Part shown: positions 11,301 through 23,560 of the stretch, one piece after another
How the letters are laid out: the number at the start of each line of letters is the position of its first letter
Position numbering within the stretch: position 1 is the stretch's first letter
NCBI GenBank assembly: GCA_001642005.1
Contig: LWCA01000352.1
Location: 1 to 30,802 of the forward strand
Direction of reading: 5' to 3'
Length of the DNA stretch: 30,802 nt
Source: Intoshia linei
Taxonomy: Eukaryota > Orthonectida > Rhopaluridae
The notes under the pieces: generated by a model
Told to the model about the DNA's origin: nothing
Seen by the model: only the letters and a program-made list of their open reading frames with translations
The model's database searches: none
Made by a program: the position numbers and the translations under genes

Positions 11301-13430
11301 GTTTCATAGTATTATGTACTATTTCCTATAAATAAGTGTAAAATAAACCTCGTTTTGAGGCATATTTTTTTACAAAAATTTTAAATGAAAATAGTGAACG
11401 ATAAATTAAATTATGAGATAAAATTGGAAATAGCTCAATTATTAAAAAATAAAAAGTTACTTTTGTTTTTATCAGATATTATGTAAATGTACATGTACAA
11501 TCATGTACATCATAAAAAAATTATTTACGACCTGAAAGATTTTTTATTCCGATGAGCATCTAAAAAAATTAAAGGGAACATTGGTCAAAACATTCAGTTT
11601 CAAATGTGGTCTGAGTAGTATCGACCCATGGGTTGAGACGCCTGATATATGTTTGTTTTATGATGCAATACATAATGCACAATACACACGTAACGCTAAA
11701 TGTTTACTCAAGATATTTATACAATTTACATCACTTTAAAAACGATTTAGTTAATCATTAACATGGCATTGCTCCACATGACAATGGCTATGCATGGGAA
11801 TACAAAACTGTCAGGCGCTGATAGGTTTTAAAAATGACTAGTATCACGGGTATATGTTCACTGCACATCGTGCAGTTTGGTTCAACTACAATTAAGTGAT
11901 GCAATAAAAGAAATTTGAAAATAAAATGAATAATGAATATCAAAAATAGATAACTTTTTTTAACAGTGAAATTTTAAATTATCAATGAATTATAATCTTA
12001 AACATCATTTTTAATAAAAAATCCGTCAACGTAGAAGTTTTCAATAAGTTATTAACATTTTCGTTAGCAAATAAAAAATTATATATTAAATTAAATTAAA
12101 TTTTTAATTTTACTTTTATGTATATTATAACAATGGATGTTTTTAACTCAATTAAAATTAAATATTATTTATTATTTTTGTTTTGTTTTTTGTTGACATA
12201 TTATAATATGTACTTATGACGCGTCATTTCATTATTTTTTATGTTTCACAATTTCAAATGCATATTAAAGATACTATCGAATCGTATGACTCATTATACA
12301 TATATCATTTTAAAGGCAATATTCACATAAATATAGTATAAAATAATTAGCTATGTATTAATAATGTATTAAATTAAATAAATTAAATTAAACATTTAAA
12401 TGTAATTAAATTAAATTAAATTTTTGTTGACATACTTTTGACGCTAACTGTAAATGTATTAAAAAAATAAACGATATAAACGCAAAATATATCTAAAAAG
12501 GATTGAGAAATTATTCACCTTGATCAATCACGGAAAATCTCTAAAACACAAACCACACACAAACACAAATATCAATATAAATTAAATGTTGAACATGATA
12601 GGTAAACAAATATAAAGCAAAAATACTATAAAAAATAAACCTTTTTGATTTTTGGCTAGGAGGGAGGGTGAATAAAATATATTATTTTTGGAGAAACTAT
12701 ACAAAGACGATTCCGCTTCATGAATTATATCAAAGGCGTAATCTACAAATGATAAAAAAATGAAAAATATTGTTAACCTTTAGTATCTCCTTTAGATAAA
12801 ATTAAACTATAAAGACGAAAATGGCAAGAAACGTTGTATATAAGCGTAGTACCAATAAATTGAGTAAATTTTCGACGGTCCCATCTAATGTAAATATAGA
12901 AAAGGAAAAATAAAATGAAACGTGAGCATCAATTTTCCAAAGATATTAAAAAAGCAATTGTGAAAAGCCCGTTTAATTTCTTCATCATCACCAATATGAA
13001 AATACCATGAGCCAATATAACTTTTAAATATAATGTTGCAAATCTAAAAATTAAAATGAATAAAAATAGAAAAAAACAAACATCGCGCAAAGAACTAATA
13101 TTGAATTGATTTCCGAAAATGTGGTCATTTGGAATGTACATTATGCTTGATATCTTTGAATTTTTTTCCTAATAACATACAATTAATGGCACATTTTCAA
13201 TTACATGCAGTAATAATGCGCTATCCTCCAAATTGTATACTCCCGTTTTAATATAACTAATTTTGCAAAACAATACGTATGTAATTCTAGAAGTTAATTT
13301 TTAATACATTTTAATTTTACCCAATTAAAAAGAAAAATAGATACGCCAATAATATCAAATCATAATAAACGAATACGAAGGTCGCAATCCATAGTATACT
13401 AAAACCTTTTTCATCAAAAATAGCATTCAT
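8322..13430 (-). CDS. Sorting nexin, SNX13-like: membrane anchor-PXA-RGS-Nexin_C, no PX domain seen
   Basis: Relatives are ER or endosome-anchored proteins at membrane contacts and in lipid handling. Exons from the 5' end: 13430-13321 (ATG, hydrophobic anchor), 13256-13205, 13168-13082, 13043-12922, 12884-12853 (donor uncertain), 12742-12641; then a gap of 1.8 kb where I could not chain exons; then 10864-10814, 10779-10691, 10512-10458, 10242-10162, 10120-9884, 9821-9660, 9598-9476, 9439-9338, 9269-9212, 9177-9158, 9120-8972, 8927-8868, 8733-8588, 8518-8322. PXA shows SSLRDI...YIGSWYFHIGDDEE and later SICANIALSSFEHISDPHYL. An RGS-like helical region ends GLFNDLESKCIVYFVDF. Nexin_C shows YPVKVLLDCVTEILDFKHKG, FNRSILNFVN and LQYPSMNQR. 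RGS and Nexin_C are separated by only some 10 residues, where relatives carry a PX domain. The family is fairly sure; the middle of the gene is not resolved. Confidence 0.72.
10621..10668. repeat. Decayed copy of the 40-nt stem-loop repeat
   Basis: It shares 'ggtagaacta', a TTTGTA..AAGTACAT core, 'gaca' and a CTAG end with the copies at 19751 and 26482. It lies in a sorting-nexin intron. Confidence 0.35.
10865..12640 (-). other. Unresolved middle of the sorting-nexin gene: intron with repeats
   Basis: The PXA part ending at 12641 is in phase 1, whereas the next clear exon (10864) starts in phase 0. At least one small exon should therefore lie here, or a border is misread. The stretch has a Tigger/pogo-like end at 11223 (CAGTCCAACCCCGGTTTGGG after TA) and a fragment at 11022-11060 (CCAGTGGTAGATCTAGGAT). 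It also has runs of TTAAA near 12080-12420. No exon could be supported. Confidence 0.5.
11223..11290 (+). mobile_element. Solo end of a pogo/Tigger-like DNA transposon
   Basis: The sequence CAGTCCAACCCCGGTTTGGG directly after a TA dinucleotide, followed by CGAACCTCGG, resembles the terminal repeats of Tigger/pogo elements, which insert at TA. No matching opposite end was seen, so it is a truncated relic. Confidence 0.4.
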
Positions 13431-14245
13431 TATATATTCATTTCATGTTACAAAATTGATTCAATTTATATTGGGATCAAATTCTGCATGGTAGTTACAC
13501 GTATAAACTCTTGGATATTCGTTAAATGTTTATTATTAAACAAATTGGGCAAACATTCTTAAAAAATATATATTTGACTTTATCGCATATTTATTTCGTG
13601 TAAATAAAGTTTATTTATAAATTTACAATTCCATGTCAAGTAGTGTCTTTAATTTTATTTTCATTGATAAATTTCAGTCGAGAATTCAAGTGTATTGTGT
13701 AGTCAAATGGAATAGATTGATATAAAGAATAATCAAAATAAGGATACGAAACTTTTATTTTTAATGTTCCTGTAAATTTACATTTAGTTTAATTGAAAAT
13801 ATATCGATATACCCATATCCCACGCTTTAAGCATGACAATTTTCAAATTTTCATATTGTTTACGACAGATTGCTAATTTTATAAATAAATCAAAAAATTA
13901 TTTAATCCAATTTATATAATTGATTTTAAAATTATTTTCATTTTAAGGTTAAATCATTCACCCGTTAAATGTGTAATTTATTCAGCTTATATAATAAATG
14001 TATTATACTATTGTAGTCTAGAAAATTTACTGTATTTTACTTCATTTTAAAATTTAATGTATTGTAAACATTTTTTCATTAGCATAAACATGGGATAGAC
14101 GAAATTTTTGTAAAATGGGCCTCATTTTTATAAATTGAGTATTAAATAGTATTAAGTAGTATTAAGTATTAAAACAATTAGATTCTTGAATATCATAACT
14201 ATTTTGTGTGTTAAATTTAAAATATCAAGTCAAGAGCCTTAGAGA
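13431..14245. other. 5' flank of the sorting-nexin gene, no gene seen
   Basis: This is AT-rich sequence upstream of the minus-strand ATG at 13430, with no exon and no clear promoter motif. The stretch 14096-14145 (ATAGACGAAATTTTTGTAAA then 'atggg') recurs at 17450-17501 and marks a dispersed repeat. Confidence 0.5.
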
Positions 14246-15603
14246 AGGGATTTACAACGTCCGGCAGTGGGCAATACATCTGATCATAATGCAATATATC
14301 AGGCATTCTCAATCCTTTTTCGCTGTGGACCCCCAAAAAAAATTAATAATAATGACAATTTTTAATGAATCATTACATTTGGGTGAAACCAATGATGGTC
14401 AAAAGACATAGAGTACTCTATTTTTGCGAGGTGATAAACTTGATGAACTATTAATATTAACCTTTAATCAATGTTCCAAAATGGAACATGTTTTTCAGGT
14501 ATTGTTTACAGTACATTATTAATTGTTTACCACATATTTTATCAGATCAATAAAAAGTCTATATTATCTATCTTCCCTGTGAAGAATTAATATTTTATAT
14601 CCCTTGGTTGACGTTTCATAAAATCATGAATATTGACTGATTTTTTGTCCCATTTTCAATTTGAAATTTAAAGTTTTTTTTTATAACTAGAAACTTGGCT
14701 TGGTCATAAATTTTAATAAAATATTTAAATAAAACCGCTGTTCCTAAAATAGAACAATGGAGGTTTCCCAATAAGTTTTTACACTTGTAAGTGATTTAAT
14801 TTACTACCAAAGAATTTACTTTTACATAATTTTCACGTTTTATATTAGTATTTCTAAGCCTTTATGTTTTAAAAACGACTTGATGTTACTGAAAATGTCT
14901 ATGATATGTAATAAATGTATATAATTTTCATGGACCCCCAAAAAAGTGCTGTGGACCCCGTTGAGAATGGCTGCAATATATCACTCTATTTCAAATTAAA
15001 AAGTTAAAATGAGATTTTATTCAAGGTCTATTTAAAATATTTTAATCAAATAGTTACATTCTTGACTTTGCCCCAGTTTCTCAAATGTTAGCGAAAAGCA
15101 CACAAAATCAAGGCAGTCACTGATTTTTTTTATGTCTTTATTAATATTTACATAATTTTTATGTCTTCCACTCTAATGTATCAAAAAATCGGTTTTTAAT
15201 GGAACTTTTTTCTATTGTCCAATTATTATTAATTATTTACTGAAAAATTAAATATTAATGTTTTTTCTTATGGAATCAGTCAGAAGAATTATTGATCTTA
15301 AAATTTAGTAAAATGGGATTTTTCATAAAAATATTGGTAAAAGCAATTTTTTTCCTTAAGGGTTGGTAGAATTTGGTTTTTTCATTTGGAATCAGATAGA
15401 GTAGTTTTTATTCTAAAACTTTAGTAAAAATGGATTTTTAAAAAAAAATATTGGTAAAAAGGGATTTCTTCCTTAAGGGTTGGTAAAATTGTGGTTTTTC
15501 TCATAAGATTATATTAAATTAGATAATTTAATGAAATATGTTGAAAATTGTAGATTCGCCTACAATCATCTAAATTTTCGTATTCACCCCATGAGAAGCA
15601 CTG
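14246..15603. mobile_element. Non-autonomous hAT-type element A, split by another insertion
   Basis: The left side begins GGGATTTACAACGTCCGGCA and then reads 'gtgggcaatacatctgat'. The right side ends CCCCATGAGAAGCACTG. The body 14982-15370 is nearly identical to 28560-29010. The right terminus matches, in reverse, the hAT end at 21114. Both ends fit the CAG-G-TTC-CA style of hAT termini, although no target duplication was found. Positions 14300-14973 are a later insertion. There is no coding capacity. Confidence 0.6.
14300..14973. mobile_element. Nested non-autonomous hAT element B (674 bp) with an 8-bp target duplication
   Basis: The element starts CAGGCATTCTCAATCC and ends GTTGAGAATGGCTG, so its termini are imperfect inverted repeats (CAGGCATTCTCAA versus CAGCCATTCTCAA) with 'gtggacccc' inside both ends. 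It is flanked by CAATATAT at 14292-14299 and again at 14974-14981, the 8-bp duplication expected of hAT. Removing it restores element A as seen at 28.5 kb. It encodes no transposase and must have been moved by one made elsewhere. Confidence 0.85.
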
Positions 15604-15884
15604 CATTAATCCTACTATTGATATTTATTCCGATTCAGATAAATGACAAATATGGTGTTAATTTATATGAATGAATTAAGGATTAATTTTAATTGAAAAT
15701 TGCAAATTGAAAAACTGATATTATGCTATGCTATACTATGCTGATACTGTATTAAAATTAAAGAAAATTATTTTATTAACCTAATACTGACTACTGTTAC
15801 TATATACGTATACTGACAGAGTAAACTTTCTCAATGTCGAAGTAAATTTTGTGCGGCCGTAGTATCAATGAGTAAAGTAGCATG
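15604..15884. other. Gap without gene
   Basis: Nothing is recognised apart from a short 'atgctatgctatactatgctgat' microsatellite-like run near 15722-15745. Confidence 0.5.
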
Positions 15885-15885
15885 G

Positions 15886-16027
15886 TGGCTTAATTAGTGG
15901 AAAGGTTTTGCACCCCTGCCTTAGAGGATCGTTAGGGGCTATATGAGACTATGTATAGTTCATGAAAAAAATTTAAGGGGCTATTTTTCATTTCCGGGTG
16001 GCCTCGAGCTTGGTAGGTTCAAATCTG
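15886..16027 (+). mobile_element. tRNA-derived SINE-like element
   Basis: TGGCTTAATTAGTGG at 15886-15900 resembles a tRNA A box, and GGTTCAAATC at 16016-16025 resembles a B box. The pair is about 115 nt apart, too far for a functional tRNA. The segment around the B box (GGCCTCGAGCTTGGTAGG) recurs in reverse at 2211-2245, with a weaker copy at 17414-17430. That pattern fits a retroposed family. No tRNA cloverleaf could be folded. Confidence 0.45.
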
Positions 16028-17560
16028 CATAAAGAATAGTATGATTTACCAAAATAAATTTTTCAAATAAATTAATTTTTTAACTAATAAATTCGAAAAA
16101 GTGGGTGGCACGAGGTACTTTTAAAATCAAAAATATCCACATTAGTATGCAGAAAATGAAACAGCGCTTAATTACAATAAATACCATAATTAATTTTTAC
16201 ATTAAATAAAATTCAAAAAGGAATCAATTTCAAGTCTCATTTTACTTTAAATATCAGAAACGTACATAAAATGTGAACTGGAAGTATTTGGCCCGTGTAT
16301 TCGTTGAGAAATTGCTTCAAAAGCAAGATATTCTAAATTGAATAAATTAATTAATATAGCATATACACAACTCAAAATAAATACGAAAGGTCAACCTAGT
16401 AAGTGTCCATATACCTGAAATTAAACTAATCAGAAATTAATAATTCCAATAAAATCTTATAATAAAATATGTCTCATTTACATGAAGTAAAGGTTACTAA
16501 AGTTTAGTCACACATGTGCGTCTGTGAGTAACCATTTATTTAAAAAATTGACAGTTCTAGAAATTAAAATTCAGCTTTTTCCATAGCAAAAAGTAAGATA
16601 AATTTCAATCTCATAAATTTGCAGCTTCAGTGAAAACCCATATTACTCCTTTTTTAAAACGAAGAAAACAAAGTCATAAAAAGTAGTCTACGCTTAAAAA
16701 AATAGAAATTACAATACAGTTTTCAAGTCTGATGCAATCCATGACCTGCCAATTTTATTATTTCAAATTTGCATTTTGAGGTTCAAAAGCACAAATTCAA
16801 ATTCAAAACCCATTAGTTTATAAATATATTGTAATATTTAATAATTATAATAAAATTGAATAATTTGTAATCAAATGAATATTTTAATAAACAATGGAAA
16901 AAAATTGTCTTTATCATGTAAGACTACAAAATGAAAAAATGTTTATAAAAATGTGACCTCTATATATTGCTTAATTGATCGTTCATTATCTAAAAATTAA
17001 AAATAACTATTTGGACTGTTAATTAAACATTTCATTATACGATAATTTTGTTATACTTAAGAAATTTTCCAACATCACCTATTAATAAATTTAAAAAGTA
17101 TGCCCTCATGATTTTAGGCCCGTGTCATATGGCCCCTAGCCCCTCTCCACGGCCCTAGTTTTAGTACTAAATAATTTTACAATATATTGTACAGGTCACA
17201 GCGTAAAATATTCAATCTGAAATTAACTTTAAAATTTATATCATTACTTTTGGATGAAGTACCAAATGATCATCTCGGCATAATGGGCAAGGATTGGTAG
17301 TTTGTAAAATTCCTTTTCTCTAAAAATAATACAAGTTTTAAAAAACGTATAAATTTTTACTTATAGTTGATAATTATGGCAAAAAATAATAAATTAATAA
17401 AAATCTTACATGAGCCGAACCTACCGTAACCAAGACCCCTCCTATGCACATAGACTAAATTTTTGTAAAATGGGGAGCCAGTTTTTCTAAATTGAGCATT
17501 GAAAAAATATTTTTTCAATATTGAACTTTTTTTGTGTCAATTGTAAACTGCCGAGTTCAG
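16028..17560. other. Gene-poor stretch with decayed repeats
   Basis: No gene was found. A segment near 16510-16680 is loosely like 6555-6730 (a 'gtctgtgagtaacc' theme followed by 'aaatttcaa.ctc'). A SINE-like fragment lies at 17414-17430 on the minus strand. The repeat at 17450-17501 matches 14096-14145. Confidence 0.45.
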
Positions 17561-17561
17561 A

Positions 17562-17581
17562 CCACTGCATGACTGCAGTGG
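17562..17581. repeat. Perfect 8-bp hairpin
   Basis: CCACTGCA, loop TGAC, then TGCAGTGG. Outer bases 'gacc' and 'ggtc' extend the symmetry with a few mismatches. A related motif, CCACTGCAGTGTGG, lies at 19201-19214. These may be ends or tips of a decayed element. Confidence 0.4.
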
Positions 17582-18483
17582 AGAGGTCAATAGAGCTTGA
17601 ACATTACTCATTGTTTGGAAACAATTTACCAGGATCTATTTTTTATTTTGGGTAAAAGGCAATCGAACCAGAGCCGTTTTAAGGCATAGGCAATATGGGA
17701 TATAGCCCAGGGTCCCTCATTAAAAAAGGCCCCAAATTAATAAAAGTACTTTACATTTATATCTTGAAATATATTTATTTATTATATATCATTATATTTT
17801 TAAATAAATATAAATATATCTCAATTATTAATAGTAGTCTTGATTTGACACCACAGTTAATACTATAAAATTAAAGTAAAAATTACATTTTAAAACAATG
17901 CATTTACAAAATTTTTTCAGATTAAATTTTTTAATTAAACAAATTTAACCGTAGACCCGATGGTACGATCACGGGTTATTTTTTAATTTTGTACGAAAAT
18001 AAGACAAAATTGCGTGTTAGGTATAAATATCGTTAAAATTACAATGCACATTTTGCGAGTTGTTTTTGGAACAATATGCCCACGAAAATTTCTTTTGTAA
18101 GCTTGCCATACATATAAATCTCGATAGGTTATTTTGTATGCTAAATTTACAAATCAATTCCTAAATTCAATTAAATTTTAATTTAAAAAGATGTATAAAA
18201 ATTTTAAAATGCCAATTACGCCAGTGTGGCAGATGCTTAGCGTGACTTTTCTCACAAGGTGTTCTGGAATGGTTCCTTGGTAACGTAAAATTTTAAAATA
18301 AAGTTAAAATAAATACAGAAATATAAAGAAATGTTCATAAGGGGTCGCGAATACAGAAAATTTGAAAACCACTTCTATAAAGTATGCTTGAAAGATAAAT
18401 TGTATTTGATGTGAATTTAATTTGTTTCATTCTTGTAAATAAAATTTTTGACCAATTAGAAATAGAATACTGTATTTAAATTA
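17582..18483. other. Gap with transposon debris
   Basis: The stretch 17669-17720 ('agagccgttttaaggcatag', then 'gcccagggtccc') looks like a decayed repeat end. The remainder is AT-rich with no open frame of note. Confidence 0.4.
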
Positions 18484-18960
18484 AAGTCTAAATCTATATC
18501 TAAGTGTAAGTTTTTCATTTATTTGCAACACCTTGAGTAAAATTTGACAATGTAAATCTCTATAGAAAATATTTCCATATTATAAATGTTAGCAAAAGAT
18601 GTATCATTAGATACTATAATATTGTGTTCGCTAAAATTTCAAGACACCTTGAGTATAATATTAAAATTTAAATCTCTATAGAAAATAATTAAACAATGAA
18701 ACAGCAATAATGAAATTATAATGTTAAGTCTAAATATATATCTAAGTGCAAGGTGTTCATTTTATTTTCAACACAGCTTGAGTAAAATTTGACAATGTAA
18801 ATCTCTATAAAAAATATTTTCATATTATAAATGTGAGCATAAATTTATCATTAAGATACTATGAAATTGTGTTCGCTAAATTTTCAAAACACCTTAACTT
18901 AAGGCTTAAGTAAAGTATAATTTTAGAATTTAAATCTCTATAGAAAATATTTATCCAATT
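18484..18960. repeat. Tandem repeat, two units of about 242 bp made of about 116-126-bp subunits
   Basis: 'aagtctaaat.tatatctaag' occurs at 18484 and 18726. Each unit carries CACCTTGAGTA...AAATCTCTATAGAAAAT twice, about 116 nt apart, and 'gtgttcgctaaa.tttcaa'. The array thus holds four related subunits. Divergence between units shows that it is old. No function is evident. Confidence 0.75.
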
Positions 18961-19373
18961 TTTACGATGTACAAATTTATTCTAATTGAAATTTTTGAGT
19001 TTAAAATTTTGTACTGATTTTTTTTAAATATAGATTTTAACAGATAATTTATTATTGACATTTTATATAAATATCGAATATGAACTATGATGTGATATCG
19101 AACTTAAATTATAAAAATTATGTTATTTATTAAATAGAATTTTTTTAAATTTTAAATTATCTAGGGTGTTCGGCGAACACCTTGCACACTATGACCTACA
19201 CCACTGCAGTGTGGGAAACAATCTTGCCCATAAACCTGATAATGGACCTGCTGGTTAGCTATTTTTTATCATATTCAAAATTACTTTTTTGTTTTAGAAA
19301 ATATTTAAAACAATAAATCTTTTTGAATAATTTTCGATACATATGGGTATATCAATCCAAAAAGAAATCTACC
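18961..19373. other. Gap without gene
   Basis: The stretch holds a near-palindrome GGTGTTCGGCGAACACC at about 19166-19182 and the CCACTGCAGTG motif near 19201. Nothing else is recognised. Confidence 0.45.
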
Positions 19374-19614
19374 TTATCTGTCATACCACTCTGAATAAGC
19401 AAAGTTTTAGTCATATTTTTTATTCTATTTTAAAAATATTGAAAAATGTACCTTCACTGTTCATATATTCTATACTTTCTTTGTAATCAATATCTGTAGA
19501 CAATTCATAGGGAACCCTTATATCTAGACGTTTAATAACTTCAATAGATTTAGGCAAATCAAATTTCCTTGAATTGTTACGAAAAGTATTCAATAAAATA
19601 CTAGAAATCTTCAT
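19374..19614 (-). CDS. Possible 59-residue protein, two exons, unrecognised
   Basis: Exon 19614-19452 starts at ATG and reads MKISSILLNTFRNNSRKFDL and onward, with IRVPYELSTDIDYKESIEYM near its end. A GTACAT donor and a TTATTCAG acceptor give a 61-nt intron. Exon 19390-19374 then ends with EEWYDR and a stop. The basic, amphipathic start would fit a mitochondrial targeting region, but that is inference. It is divergent from sepiapterin reductase (410 bp between starts). I recognise no family. Codon content looks like real protein rather than repeat, yet the second exon rests only on splice signals. Confidence 0.35.
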
Positions 19615-19750
19615 ATCAATGAAATAAAATTCTCTTGTTATTAAATATCGACCGTTTTTTATTTATATTTGATTTTCATTTTTTTCATTTGATTTACAGT
19701 TCTTCTCAGTAAATTATATTATAATAGATAATTGTTCGTCCTCGGGAGAG

Positions 19751-19790
19751 CTAGGTGCTGTTTGTACCAAGTACATAACAGTCAACTTAG
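19751..19790 (+). repeat. 40-nt stem-loop repeat, copy 1
   Basis: CTAGGTGCTGTTTGTACC begins a 40-nt block ending CAACTTAG. Stems: CTAGGT with ACTTAG (one G.T), TGT with ACA, GTAC with GTAC. It is almost identical to 26482-26521, and the similarity runs about 10 nt to the left ('ctcgg.agag'). It lies between two divergent genes. Confidence 0.6.
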
Positions 19791-20024
19791 TTTTAAAAAT
19801 AAAAATTTTAAATTTGAATATTAAATTTACAATTAAAATTATTTGCCTATACAATGTTTGTACTGATGTCTTTTGTAATTGTGCCAGATGCACTAATGAA
19901 AAACAAAATTAACAGTAACTTTAACAGTATCGAGTATACACTTGGTACCAATATTAATATATCGCAATCTATGAGAGATAAAATCAATAAAAATATATCA
20001 AAGTAGTTAAATTGATACATTTAA

Positions 20025-22272
<2,248 letters not shown>

Positions 22273-22277
<5 letters not shown>

Positions 22278-22302
22278 AAAGAAATAAAATATACAATTTA
22301 TT
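22273..22302. terminator. Interleaved poly(A) signals of SPR and the phosphotransferase
   Basis: Plus-strand AATAAA lies at 22273-22278 (overlapping the SPR stop) and 22283-22288. Minus-strand AATAAA lies at 22302-22297, about 26 nt past the phosphotransferase stop (22330-22328). Only 50 nt separate the two stops. Confidence 0.6.
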
Positions 22303-22327
22303 AAAAATTGATAAATAGAATAAATAA

Positions 22328-23560
22328 TTACAAATTGTATTGTAGGTTGAATCTGTGAGTGTCATTTCGTTTTTCATTGTCATTTTTGCTATTAAATTCA
22401 GGCAATTGGTGGAATTTTTGACTTGATTTGTTCATTTTGACATTAGATTTAATTTTAGGTGGTACGGTGAATACAGGTATATTTAAATGTTGACTAATCT
22501 CAGTAATGAGTGCATAGTCGTAATATAAAAGATCCAACCAAACATAAGTTAAAGTGATACAAATGACATACGATTCAGGAATTGGACTATTGAAATACTG
22601 ATTAATAATGATGAATCCTGGACCAAGAAAAGAAGTATCCAAAAAATTAACTTTAAATCGACTTATATTACATATAATTAGATTGGTGCTAATTTTAATG
22701 AATGATGTGCCAAAGATAAGAGTAAACAAAACAGGCTGGTTAGAGTAAAGAGAGAATTGTGACTTCCAATTAATCATACACATTGAAACAAATAAAATGG
22801 TTGCTGGAACAAGTGGAGACAGTACACTCGTGTTGGCAATAGAAGACCCATTCTTCCCAATTCCACCTTTAAAAAATATCATGCAAATATCATCTTTAAT
22901 GACATATATTTCGATTGCAATGGTCATTATACAAAAGATATAATTCAATTTAAATCCAAAAATGTCCATGAGAAATATATCATCTCCAAAAACGGTTGCA
23001 ATCATAAATCCAAACATTACCAAGAATTGAGACTCTGTAACAGAAAACTTGGAAAATAGAATCCTGCCAGTGAGGTATCCACGCCAATGTACAATGTAAA
23101 ATATACTCTGAGCAGTAAAGACCATCATAAGATACAAATATGGATACATGCCCAATCTTAATGAAGTCATGATTGAAATTGATATAAATATTGTCGATAT
23201 AGCGTCACAACCATGATCAAATATTTCGCCCAAAGCACTACTCATTCCAATTTTTCTGGCGTGCTTTCCGTCAATGGCATCCAAGGATTGGTAGAAAAAT
23301 AAACCCAACGCACACAAAAAATGACACCATCTTGGCGCAGAATCTGTAGAATTCAAATTTACCGATAAAAGTATCGTTGCAGTCACTACGTTGACAATTA
23401 AGCCCACTATCGTTATCGTATTTGGAGCTATGTTGGCCGGTACATGTTTGACTAACCATATCCAGAACGGCTGCATGTACACATCCAATACTGATAAATT
23501 ATCACAGGAATATTTGTGATGCTTTATAACCTCCAATTGTTTTTCGTTCAATACGTTCAT
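22328..23560 (-). CDS. Choline/ethanolamine phosphotransferase (CDP-alcohol phosphotransferase family), single exon
   Basis: This is an integral ER/Golgi membrane enzyme that transfers phosphocholine or phosphoethanolamine from the CDP form to diacylglycerol, the last step of the Kennedy pathway. The protein has 410 residues, close to CEPT1, CHPT1 and SELENOI. The signature DG-x2-AR-x8-G-x3-D-x3-D is complete: Asp97, Gly98, Ala101, Arg102, Gly111, Asp115, Asp119. N-terminal features IAPNTITIVG and HKYSCDNLSVLD match the family. Several hydrophobic segments follow to about residue 355, then a polar, Asn/Lys-rich tail. The whole frame is open with no intron, unlike every neighbour. Choline versus ethanolamine preference cannot be told from sequence. 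The next candidate Met codons are within the hydrophobic part, so the first ATG is used. Confidence 0.92.
   Translation of the reverse strand: MNVLNEKQLEVIKHHKYSCDNLSVLDVYMQPFWIWLVKHVPANIAPNTITIVGLIVNVVTATILLSVNLNSTDSAPRWCHFLCALGLFFYQSLDAIDGKHARKIGMSSALGEIFDHGCDAISTIFISISIMTSLRLGMYPYLYLMMVFTAQSIFYIVHWRGYLTGRILFSKFSVTESQFLVMFGFMIATVFGDDIFLMDIFGFKLNYIFCIMTIAIEIYVIKDDICMIFFKGGIGKNGSSIANTSVLSPLVPATILFVSMCMINWKSQFSLYSNQPVLFTLIFGTSFIKISTNLIICNISRFKVNFLDTSFLGPGFIIINQYFNSPIPESYVICITLTYVWLDLLYYDYALITEISQHLNIPVFTVPPKIKSNVKMNKSSQKFHQLPEFNSKNDNEKRNDTHRFNLQYNL

Noticed and set aside
12929-13141. Minus-strand frame read straight through as one exon
   Set aside because: It contains a 38-nt intron (13044-13081) and shifts frame; the spliced form gives the PXA motif SYIGSWYFHIGDDEE.
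15886-16027. Functional tRNA gene
   Set aside because: A and B boxes are too far apart and no acceptor stem or anticodon arm can be formed.
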